Source of the DNA: PCPOR2b sp965220385
GTDB lineage: Bacteria; Poribacteria; WGA-4E; PCPOR2b
Length of the DNA: 64,000 nucleotides
Assembly (NCBI GenBank): GCA_965220385.1
Contig: OZ244825.1
Coordinates: 930,001-994,000, forward strand
Reading direction: 5' to 3'
Shown here: piece by piece, positions 44,838 to 51,452 of the stretch
How the letters are laid out: every line of letters starts with the position of its first letter
Numbering within the stretch: position 1 is the stretch's first letter
The notes under the pieces: generated by a model
The model's database searches: none
Told to the model about the DNA's origin: nothing
Seen by the model: the letters and a program-made list of their open reading frames with translations, nothing else
Program-made: the position numbers and the translations under genes

Positions 44838-44910
44838 GCGGGAGTAGCTCAGTTGGTAGAGCATTGGCCTTCCAAGCCAATTGTCGCGGGTTCAAGTCCC
44901 GTCTCCCGCT
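44838..44910 (+). tRNA. tRNA-Gly (anticodon TCC)
   Basis: 73-nt cloverleaf. Acceptor GCGGGAG pairs with CTCCCGC, anticodon in GGCCTTCCAAGCC, T-arm GCGGGTTCAAGTCCCGT. No encoded CCA. Confidence 0.95.
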
Positions 44911-44948
44911 TTTTAATGTTGCCTCCGAGCATGTGTTCCCTAAGTTAC

Positions 44949-45021
<73 letters not shown>

Positions 45022-45070
45022 CCATCCCATCTTTTGACGCAGTGCCGTCAAATAAAATTGAGTGAGTATT

Positions 45071-45223
45071 ATGCCAAGAGATATTGTGACGTTAGCGTGT
45101 GATGATTGTAAACAGCGAAATTATGCGACGACACGGAATAAAAGAACGCAACAGGATCGCTTTGAGATGAAGAAGTATTGTCGCTATTGTCGTAAACATA
45201 CATCGCACAAGGAGATTCGATAA
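45071..45223 (+). CDS. rpmG: 50S ribosomal protein L33
   Basis: 50 residues, found by reading the frame between two tRNA genes. It begins MPRDIVTLACDDCKQRNYAT and ends HKEIR. Four cysteines form two pairs (CDDC and CRYC), the zinc-binding type of L33. It is a normal-length L33 of the large subunit. It lies after tRNA-Thr and directly before tRNA-Trp, as in many bacteria, although tuf is missing between tRNA-Thr and rpmG. Co-transcription with the tRNAs and secE-nusG is likely. Confidence 0.95.
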   Translation: MPRDIVTLACDDCKQRNYATTRNKRTQQDRFEMKKYCRYCRKHTSHKEIR

Positions 45224-45236
45224 TTGTTGGTCTTGC

Positions 45237-45310
45237 AGGCCAGTAGCTCGAACGGCTAGAGCGTCGGTCTCCAAAACCGAATGTTGGGGGTTCGAATCCC
45301 TCCTGGCCTG
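45237..45310 (+). tRNA. tRNA-Trp (anticodon CCA)
   Basis: 74-nt cloverleaf. Acceptor AGGCCAG pairs with CTGGCCT, discriminator G as is usual for tRNA-Trp; anticodon in GGTCTCCAAAACC; T-arm GGGGGTTCGAATCCCTC. Confidence 0.95.
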
Positions 45311-45333
45311 TCCTTTTTTTACATTGAAAACCT

Positions 45334-45711
45334 ATGATAACACGTATAAAGACGTTTATTCGAGATATTCGAGCTGAATGGGATAAAGTCTCTAAGCCAG
45401 ACCGGAAGGAAGTGCAGGGCAACACTCTCGTGGTAATTGTGGCTTGCGCAATCTTGGGGTTTTTCCTCTGGATAGTTGACGGCAATACGGAATATCCCGG
45501 CTGGGTTTCTATACACGGCATCGTTCTGTTGGTCGCAATTGTTGTCTGTGTAACCGTGGTTGCCAAACGTTCTACGCCAAGATGGCAGATCGCGTTTTTA
45601 GTTTCCCTGATCCCATTGATACTTGTTGCTGTGTCCTATTTTGTCCTCAATTACTCTATTGAAGGATTCGGTTTCGCGTTGTTACGCAGCTTGTTTATTC
45701 GGACCGGTTAA
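45334..45711 (+). CDS. secE: Preprotein translocase subunit SecE with C-terminal membrane extension
   Basis: 125 residues. The SecE core is at the N-terminus: amphipathic RIKTFIRDIRAEWDKVSKPD, then RKEVQGNTLVVIVACAILGF and the first membrane helix. The usual KVxWP reads KVSKP, so the Trp is replaced by Lys. The core alone would be about 60 residues; about 65 more carry two further hydrophobic helices (HGIVLLVAIVVCVTVVAK, IAFLVSLIPLILVAVSYFVL). In E. coli the extra helices precede the core, so the order here is reversed. SecE clamps SecY in the Sec channel. Position before nusG confirms identity. The extension's role is unknown. Confidence 0.88.
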   Translation: MITRIKTFIRDIRAEWDKVSKPDRKEVQGNTLVVIVACAILGFFLWIVDGNTEYPGWVSIHGIVLLVAIVVCVTVVAKRSTPRWQIAFLVSLIPLILVAVSYFVLNYSIEGFGFALLRSLFIRTG

Positions 45712-45751
45712 TCCGCAGGTATGTCTATCTGATTTTAAATGTAGGTGCATT

Positions 45752-46297
45752 ATGGACGATTTTTGGTATATTCTCCATATCTATTCTGGGCATGAAAAAA
45801 AAGTAAAACTCAACCTTGAGCAACGAGCGCAAGCCCTACGGTTGGATGAGGAAATCCTCAAAGTAATTGTTCCGACCAAAGAGGTTGTGGAAATCAAAAA
45901 CGGTAAAAAACGGACCTTTGAGCGCCCATCTTATCCCGGATACCTCCTTGTCCAGACGGCACATGAACTGCGCGCAGATGCGGAAAATGAGGCAAGTCAG
46001 CAAAGCTGGCACCTCATTCAGGATACGCCAAGTGTTATGGATATCCTTTCCTCGCTCAGTCAAGAGGAGGTTCAGCATATTCTGAATCTGACAACAGATG
46101 AGGAACCACAGCCAGCGCCTCCAATGCTTGAGCACGCAGTTGGCGATAAGGTCCGCGTGATTGACGGTCCGTTTAAGGAATTTCCGGCAGAGATTAATGC
46201 GATTGACGAGGCTAGACAACGCCTCCATTTGACGATTTCTATCTTAGGCAGATCCACGCCGATTGAATTGGATCATTTCCAAGTAGAAAAGATATAG
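45752..46297 (+). CDS. nusG: Transcription termination/antitermination factor NusG
   Basis: 181 residues from ATG 45752, chosen because the family begins DFWYILHIYSGHEKKVKLNL; a frame open to 45623 overlaps secE and is not family-like. The NGN domain has LRLDEEILKVIVPTKEVVEI and RPSYPGYLLVQTAH. The KOW domain has MLEHAVGDKVRVIDGPFKEF and LGRSTPIELDHFQVEKI. NusG binds RNA polymerase and couples with NusA, Rho and the ribosome. It sits 40 bp after secE and 16 bp before rplK. Confidence 0.96.
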   Translation: MDDFWYILHIYSGHEKKVKLNLEQRAQALRLDEEILKVIVPTKEVVEIKNGKKRTFERPSYPGYLLVQTAHELRADAENEASQQSWHLIQDTPSVMDILSSLSQEEVQHILNLTTDEEPQPAPPMLEHAVGDKVRVIDGPFKEFPAEINAIDEARQRLHLTISILGRSTPIELDHFQVEKI

Positions 46298-46313
46298 AAT
46301 TAAGGAGATATAG

Positions 46314-46739
46314 ATGGCTAAAAAGGTTGCCGGGGAGGTTAAACTTCAACTCGTAGCTGGGCAGGCGACGCCGAACCCACCTGTCGGTCCAAGCCTCGCC
46401 CCCTACATGATTAATATCCCGGAATTTATCAAGTCTTTTAACGGTCGAACGCAGGATCAACAGGGATTGGTGGTGACCACTGTTGTCACCTGTTACGCGG
46501 ATCGTTCATTCACCTTTGACGTTAAATCACCGCCGACCGCGATCCTGTTAAAGGATGCAGCAAAATTGGCTAAAGGATCCGGCGAACCTAACCGAGATAA
46601 GGTTGCTTCTGTAACGACGGCACAGTTGGAAGAAATTGCTCGAACGAAGCTACCAGATCTGAATACGACCAGCTTGGATTCGGCGGTGCGAATGGTGGCA
46701 GGTACCGCCCGGAGCATGGGAATTACTATCGATCGATAA
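46314..46739 (+). CDS. rplK: 50S ribosomal protein L11
   Basis: 141 residues with AAGGAGATATAG before the ATG. Family motifs: KVAGEVKLQLVAGQATPNPP, VGPSLAPYMINIPEFIKSFN, TFDVKSPPTAILLKDAAKLA, SLDSAVRMVAGTARSMGI. It binds the GTPase-associated centre of 23S rRNA. Start and length are normal, and it is 17 bp before rplA. Confidence 0.97.
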   Translation: MAKKVAGEVKLQLVAGQATPNPPVGPSLAPYMINIPEFIKSFNGRTQDQQGLVVTTVVTCYADRSFTFDVKSPPTAILLKDAAKLAKGSGEPNRDKVASVTTAQLEEIARTKLPDLNTTSLDSAVRMVAGTARSMGITIDR

Positions 46740-46756
46740 TTGTCGGGAGGATGAGA

Positions 46757-47455
46757 ATGGGCAAGAGAGGTAAGAGATATAACGATGGCGCACAGCGGGT
46801 CGATCGTATGAAACTATACGACCTTGATGAAGGTGTGCAACTATTAAAGCAGGCTGCGTCAGCGAAATTTGCCGAAACAATAGACTTGGCGGTACATCTC
46901 GGTGTAGATCCCCGTCATGCAGATCAGAATATCCGTGGCACCGTCGCTCTGCCACATGGGACCGGTCAGGAGATGCGCGTTGTCGTTTTCGCCCAAGGGG
47001 ATAAGGTGCGTGAAGCGGAAGAGGCCGGAGCTGATGCGGTTGGTGCTGAGGATCTCGTCGACAAAATTGTCGATGGCTGGATGGACTTTGATTCAGCTGT
47101 TGCCACCCCTGATCTGATGCGGACTATCATGCCGAAGCTAGGACGTATTCTCGGACCGAGAGGTTTGATGCCTAATGCGAAGGCAGGAACCGTGACTATG
47201 GATGTGGCAGAGGCAGTCCAGACGATCAAAGCGGGCCAAATTGAGTATCGAGTCGAGAAGGAGTCCGGCGTGATTCACGCCCCCGTTGGCAAGGCTACGT
47301 TTGAAGAAGGTCAGATCAAAGAGAACATCCAAGCGGTGATGGGGGCCCTCGTGCGCGCCCGGCCGTCTTCTATCAAAGGAAGATATTTGAAAACTGTTGC
47401 TATCTCATCGACGATGAGTGTTGGAATTCGTCTGGAACCGCAGCAGTTTAGCTAA
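46757..47455 (+). CDS. rplA: 50S ribosomal protein L1
   Basis: 232 residues from ATG 46757; an ATG at 46751 lies directly on the GGGAGG and is less likely. Motifs: GKRGKRYNDGAQRVDRMKLY, LHLGVDPRHADQNIRGTVAL-type sequence, KLGRILGPRGLMPNAKAGTV, VEKESGVIHAPVGKATFEEG. L1 forms the L1 stalk and usually represses its own operon by binding its mRNA. Confidence 0.97.
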   Translation: MGKRGKRYNDGAQRVDRMKLYDLDEGVQLLKQAASAKFAETIDLAVHLGVDPRHADQNIRGTVALPHGTGQEMRVVVFAQGDKVREAEEAGADAVGAEDLVDKIVDGWMDFDSAVATPDLMRTIMPKLGRILGPRGLMPNAKAGTVTMDVAEAVQTIKAGQIEYRVEKESGVIHAPVGKATFEEGQIKENIQAVMGALVRARPSSIKGRYLKTVAISSTMSVGIRLEPQQFS

Positions 47456-47480
47456 ATTTAATACGTTTTATCAATTTTTA

Positions 47481-47550
47481 GATGTCGTCGTAGACAGTGG
47501 GTGCAACTTTGCTTAAATGGATATCCAGCCTACCGAGGCGGATTTGATAC
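47481..47550 (+). ncRNA. Ribosomal protein L10 leader (cis-regulatory RNA)
   Basis: The gap between rplA and rplJ contains AGACAGTGGGTGCAACTTTG, then CTTAAATGGATATCCAGCCT and ACCGAGGCGGAT. This matches the conserved core of the L10(L12) binding leader (AGACAGTxGGTG, CTTAA and CCGAGG) found upstream of rplJ in many bacteria. Excess L10-L12 complex binds it and lowers expression of rplJ-rplL. A terminator hairpin follows at 47618-47649, suggesting attenuation. Confidence 0.75.
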
Positions 47551-47617
47551 GTACCAATTTCTACTTTCGGATCGGGAGTGATAGAGATTGGTGGGTGCGG
47601 TCCATAGATGCGGAAAC

Positions 47618-47649
47618 AAAGCCTCCTATACGACGGGAGGTTTTTTTTT
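47618..47649 (+). terminator. Attenuator hairpin before rplJ
   Basis: CCTCC and GGAGG form a short stem around TATACGACG, followed by nine T residues (47641-47649) and preceded by AAACAAAG. It is placed between the L10 leader and rplJ, so read-through is probably controlled. Confidence 0.8.
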
Positions 47650-47690
47650 GCGTATGGAACGAACGATTGAACTGAAGAGAGGGGGATCGA

Positions 47691-48257
47691 ATGCCTAACG
47701 AAAAAAATGTTCAACAGGTAGAACGCATTCGAGAGGATTTCCAGAACTCAGAGGTCATTATCCTGACAGAATATCAAGGATTGACCGTTGAGGAGATAAG
47801 CGAGTTACGTGATAAGTGTCGTGAAGCGGAAATCCAATATAAAGTTTATAAGAATACACTTATCAATGTTGTCGCTGAAGAACTTGAGATCGAAGGATTA
47901 GCACCTTACCTGCAAGGGACGACGGCGGTTGCACTGGGCAACGATCCAGCTGCGTCCGCAAAGATCTTGCAGGAGTTTAGCGGCGAACATGACAATCTGA
48001 AGATTAAGGCTGGGATTCTTGGTAACAGAACCATTGACGCTGCAGCGGCTGAAAAACTGGTCAATATGCCATCGAGGGAACAGCTGATCGCCACTGCTAT
48101 TGGCGGTCTCAACGCTCCCATTTCCGGGTTAGTCAATGTCTTGCACCAGGGCTCTCCAGTCACTGGACTTGTTAATGTTTTAGATGGTTCACTCCGTCAA
48201 GTTGCAACGGTATTACAGGCAATTGCTGATCAGAAGCAAGCATCTGAATCAGCTTAA
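47691..48257 (+). CDS. rplJ: 50S ribosomal protein L10
   Basis: 188 residues with GAGAGGGGG before the ATG. Motifs: VQQVERIREDFQNSEVIILT, EYQGLTVEEISELRDKCREA, QYKVYKNTLINVVAEELEIE, APYLQGTTAVALGNDPAASA, REQLIATAIGGLNAPISGLV. The helix near the C-terminus carries L7/L12 dimers. It is preceded by the leader and attenuator and followed by rplL after 83 bp. Confidence 0.97.
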   Translation: MPNEKNVQQVERIREDFQNSEVIILTEYQGLTVEEISELRDKCREAEIQYKVYKNTLINVVAEELEIEGLAPYLQGTTAVALGNDPAASAKILQEFSGEHDNLKIKAGILGNRTIDAAAAEKLVNMPSREQLIATAIGGLNAPISGLVNVLHQGSPVTGLVNVLDGSLRQVATVLQAIADQKQASESA

Positions 48258-48340
48258 CTTGTGTTAAACACGGTCTTCAGCAATCTGATGTAAGGTACAA
48301 TGCTGAAAGGCTCTATTTTTATTAAGAAAGGAACGAAACA

Positions 48341-48745
48341 ATGGCTGATGTTGAAAAACTAATTGATGAGATTAGTGGTATGACAGTTTTAGAACTGTCC
48401 GAATTGGTAAAAGCGCTTGAGGAGAAGTTTGGTGTAAGCGCTGCCGCCGCTGCGCCGATGATGGTAGCAGCCGGTGCAGTGCCGGGAGCCGCAGAAGGGG
48501 CCGCGGCTGACGCTGCGCCTGCCGAAGAGGAAAAGACCGAGTTTGATGTCCAACTGAAAGAGATTGGACCAAACAAAATTCCGGTAATTAAAGAGGTGCG
48601 TGCGGTCACCGGACTCGGACTCAAAGAGGCTAAAGAGGCTGTTGAATCTGCCCCTAACGTTATTAAAGAAGGTGTTAGCCAAGAAGAGGCTGAGGAAATT
48701 AAGGGCAAGTTGGAAGCTGTCGACGCAGTCGTAGAAATTCTCTAA
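48341..48745 (+). CDS. rplL: 50S ribosomal protein L7/L12
   Basis: 134 residues with AAAGGAACG before the ATG. The N-terminal dimer helix (VEKLIDEISGMTVLELSELV), Ala/Gly/Glu-rich hinge (VAAGAVPGAAEGAAAD) and C-terminal domain (TEFDVQLKEIGPNKIPVIKE, VTGLGLKEAKEAVESAPNVI) are intact. It recruits translation factors. It is the last gene of the block; rpoB does not follow. Confidence 0.97.
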   Translation: MADVEKLIDEISGMTVLELSELVKALEEKFGVSAAAAAPMMVAAGAVPGAAEGAAADAAPAEEEKTEFDVQLKEIGPNKIPVIKEVRAVTGLGLKEAKEAVESAPNVIKEGVSQEEAEEIKGKLEAVDAVVEIL

Positions 48746-48770
48746 TCCGCAACTTTTCTCAACCTACATA

Positions 48771-48809
48771 AACCCATTGTAGTCCTATGACTGCGATGGG
48801 TTTTTCTTT
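48771..48809 (+). terminator. Strong intrinsic terminator after rplL
   Basis: A 14-bp stem (AACCCATTGTAGTC with GACTGCGATGGGTT, two G-T pairs) closes a 4-nt loop and is followed by TTTCTTTT. It ends the secE-rplL transcript. Confidence 0.9.
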
Positions 48810-48859
48810 TGTATATTACGTTTGACGTTTCCGGTATCCATAGTAGGGAGCCAACCGAT

Positions 48860-49693
48860 ATGGTTCTTATTTTCTATATCGTTTTCAGCCAACTGGTGGT
48901 CGGGGGCCTTGCGCTGCTGTTGATCATCCCCAAAGACCTGGTGGGGCGCGGATTTTACAGACTCATGGCACTGATTTACATGCTTGTCATGATCTTTGCC
49001 CGTTGTGCACACTTGGCGATCAACGGCACCTCTGTCAGTGTTAGCAACTTCTTCCTCGCATGGGGAGGGCACGATTCCGTTTTTGTCCTTGTCTTCAGTG
49101 CGCTGCTCCTTCTGTACACGATCAGTCTATGGTTGAAACAGCCTCTGATTAACCGCCTGTTACTCATTGGGGGAACAATTTGCGGTATCGTCTGGGTGGT
49201 ATACAGCGCGCAATCGTATGAGACGTCAACCGATCTTCCCGCGAGCAGACTGCTGTTGCCCGTGCAATTTCTTATCTCCGCCGTTTTATTAGGTTCCGTT
49301 AATAGCGGTATGTGGTTTGGACATTGGTATCTCGTGACCCCAAACCTGCCCGTCATCCACCTGAAGCGGTTCAATCAGATCTTCCTGGTATCCCTACTCT
49401 TGTCAATTTCGCTTTTCATACTAAACGTGTTCTTCCGATGGCAGGCAGCGGATGTGAGTCCACTCAATTTCTTTCATCAGATTGCGTTTTGGTTGCGGAT
49501 TCTAATCGGATTTGGCGGATCTGCGTTGCTATACATCATTATCTGGGATTGCTTGCGTGAAAAGTCAACGCAGCGGGATGTTGTTGGGGCAACGCGCGCT
49601 GCAACCGGGTTCCTCTACATCGCCATGTTGACAGTGTTTATAGGTGAGTTCTGTGGACGACTGCTACTCTTGGAAGTGCGGTTTATCTTGTGA
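48860..49693 (+). CDS. Polytopic membrane protein of unknown function
   Basis: 277 residues from ATG 48860, which has GGGAG about 9 nt upstream; a longer frame from 48809 lies on the terminator T-tract and is rejected. About eight hydrophobic helices (LIFYIVFSQLVVGGLALLL, FYRLMALIYMLVMIFARCAH, LLIGGTICGIVWVVYSAQSY, LLLPVQFLISAVLLGSVNSG) are seen. A WFGHWYLVTPNLPVIHLKRF segment may be a conserved loop. I do not recognise the family. The two His of GHWYL and the Arg/Lys-rich loop could bind a cofactor, but this is speculative. It stands where rpoB is usually found. Confidence 0.75.
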   Translation: MVLIFYIVFSQLVVGGLALLLIIPKDLVGRGFYRLMALIYMLVMIFARCAHLAINGTSVSVSNFFLAWGGHDSVFVLVFSALLLLYTISLWLKQPLINRLLLIGGTICGIVWVVYSAQSYETSTDLPASRLLLPVQFLISAVLLGSVNSGMWFGHWYLVTPNLPVIHLKRFNQIFLVSLLLSISLFILNVFFRWQAADVSPLNFFHQIAFWLRILIGFGGSALLYIIIWDCLREKSTQRDVVGATRAATGFLYIAMLTVFIGEFCGRLLLLEVRFIL

Positions 49694-50169
49694 TTGTGGA
49701 AAGTGAACCATACCCAGCCGAACCGCATTGCCCCCAGACCCGGTAGGTGCGGTTTCTAACCGCACCACATCCCAACGAGTCCCCGATTACATCGGGATAG
49801 GGCACGAGGAGCGAAAGCGTCTATCTGCTTTTAGGATTTACTATAACGCAAGTTGCTAATTGTTAAACCCGCTCGGCTTGGATAGACATATCCAAGCCAT
49901 CTTTGTACGTATGCAGGGGATTTTATCGGGGCGGTAACTGATTCAATATAGCTTCCATTCGTTCGGTTTGCAACGTTTTCTATAACTAGTACATTGTCAG
50001 AACAATGTAGCACAAACTGTATAAGGTTTCAGAACATAAATCGGTAATTCTCTATGTTCCCCATGCCCAGTAGGTGCGGTTTGTAACCGCACCGGACATC
50101 GCAATGAAGGTGCTTATCATTATTTATATGACAGAGCACTAGCATCTTAGATTACTATAGTTGGACCGC
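49694..50169. repeat. Repeat-only gap containing MITE copy 2
   Basis: No gene is supported. In order: GGTGCGGTT hairpin (49746-49766), element end GGAGCGAAAGCGTCTATC (49808-49846), CGCTCGGCTTGGATAGACAT (49868 on), GGTTTGCAACGTTTTCTATA, and the second MITE-like element (49986-50142). Modules seen at 27.9-28.2 kb occur here in another order. Confidence 0.75.
49986..50142. mobile_element. MITE-like element, copy 2 (157 bp)
   Basis: It starts CTAGTACATTGTCAGAACAA and ends TGACAGAGCACTAG, and is closely similar to 27875-28032 throughout, including the GGTGCGGTT hairpin (50073-50093). No ORF. It lies downstream of the acetamidase gene (convergent with the preceding membrane-protein gene). Confidence 0.7.
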
Positions 50170-51105
50170 TCACGCCTTAAAAGGTTCTCCTGTTCGACGC
50201 AGCTCCTTGGTGATGGCAAGTTGGCAAGTCACGTAACCGCTTTGGCTATACCCCCGGCGATTCAAAGCACCCGCAGCGTATCCTGGTCGGGCGTCAGCGA
50301 TCGTGCCAACAATGAGGTTGGCGTGCTCAGCTGTTGTATCGTAGCGGTCCGCAATCAATCCTACCATGTTTACCCAGGCGACCTTTAGTGCTTCCTCCCA
50401 AGTCGCGCCCTTGCCAGTCGTGAGGATTTCATGGGTTGCCTCTACCAGCGTGGTGGTCTCTACCACCGGATTACCGGTTGGGAAGCCGGGCGAGCGATCT
50501 ACCTTTAAGGTAATCGCAGAGTCGATCTCGACCCCGGTGCCGGTTAACTCGCCGTCCCCCATCCGAGCGTGGACATCGCCTAAAGAAAGATAACCGCCGG
50601 GTTTCTGAGCGCGAATGTGCAGGGTGCTACCGGGTTGAACGGAATTAAAATCCATATTACCGCCTAGGTCCATCGCACCGGCATGAGGGGCGACCTCTTC
50701 TAACTGAACAACCCCAATCATCGGTCTAACCGGTACCACAAAGTCCGGCGGGAAATGGACCAACCCGTCCCGTACCGGCGCAATTAAACGCACGCTCCCC
50801 CAAAAAGGACCGCCGTTACGGTAGAAGCCGTAAGGTCCGACCTCCATGTCAATAATTTCCATTGCAACCCAATCGCCAGGCTCGATACCATCAATCAAAA
50901 ATGGTCCACCGGGACGAGATCCACGCGGCGTTGTGATATCTAACGGAGTACCCGGCTTGAGTTCTCCTGTGATGCTGATGTCTTGATCGTGCCCACCAAC
51001 CGTTTCAATAACGACGGTTTCGCCGAGTTCCAACGTACCTCTGACTTGACCGCGTTCCGGATCGTCCGGTCCGGTATAGTAGGGGGTGCGAGTGAAGTGG
51101 CGCAT
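50170..51105 (-). CDS. Acetamidase/formamidase (FmdA/AmdA) family protein
   Basis: 311 residues, ATG with AAAGGAGAT about 9 nt upstream. Family motifs: RGTLELGETVVIETVGGHDQ, DGIEPGDWVAMEIIDMEVGP, HAGAMDLGGNMDFNSVQPGS, LSLGDVHARMGDGELTGTGV, and EIDSAITLKVDRS. GGNMD and GDVHARMGDGE form the metal-binding core. The family hydrolyses short-chain amides to ammonia and the acid, or is repurposed for other amides. It stands alone, divergent from the M14 peptidase. Slightly shorter than the 400-residue form, as in the short FmdA-like group. Confidence 0.88.
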   Translation of the reverse strand: MRHFTRTPYYTGPDDPERGQVRGTLELGETVVIETVGGHDQDISITGELKPGTPLDITTPRGSRPGGPFLIDGIEPGDWVAMEIIDMEVGPYGFYRNGGPFWGSVRLIAPVRDGLVHFPPDFVVPVRPMIGVVQLEEVAPHAGAMDLGGNMDFNSVQPGSTLHIRAQKPGGYLSLGDVHARMGDGELTGTGVEIDSAITLKVDRSPGFPTGNPVVETTTLVEATHEILTTGKGATWEEALKVAWVNMVGLIADRYDTTAEHANLIVGTIADARPGYAAGALNRRGYSQSGYVTCQLAITKELRRTGEPFKA

Positions 51106-51452
51106 AGGTGTTTATCTCCTTTGTTCAGGATCATGTTAATCTTGGCTTCCATTCTAGTTGAATTCAAGTGCACTGTCAACAGCGTTGTACCGTTCCTATA
51201 GGGTCATTTATGGGAAAAATTATAATTACTGATACATTTGAATAATAACCACCGGTGCTAGTTTGCAGCTGTTGATAATGTCAAACGTGATGCCCCGCCT
51301 ACGGATTTGGGTCATTCCGAAATCAGTCAAAAAACAGAAAACTAAATAGCCCTAACCGTTCCTAGAAATTGCTTGCCTTCAAACCGGATCAGGGATATAC
51401 TTCCCCTGACTGTTCATAAATAGTCTAGTCCGAACTAGACAAGGAGCGTATC
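51106..51452. other. Divergent promoter gap, 347 bp
   Basis: No gene is supported. It separates acetamidase (leftward) from the M14 peptidase (rightward) and holds AT-rich DNA (ATAATTACTGATACATTTGA). At its right end an exact hairpin GTCTAGT/ACTAGAC (51423-51440) abuts the peptidase ribosome-binding site. Confidence 0.5.
51423..51440 (+). promoter_or_regulatory. Hairpin or operator abutting the M14 peptidase start
   Basis: GTCTAGT-CCGA-ACTAGAC has perfect 7-bp arms and is directly followed by AAGGAG and the TTG start. It could be an operator or a translational hairpin. The right half recurs at 42022 (GAACTAGACAAGG). Confidence 0.4.
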
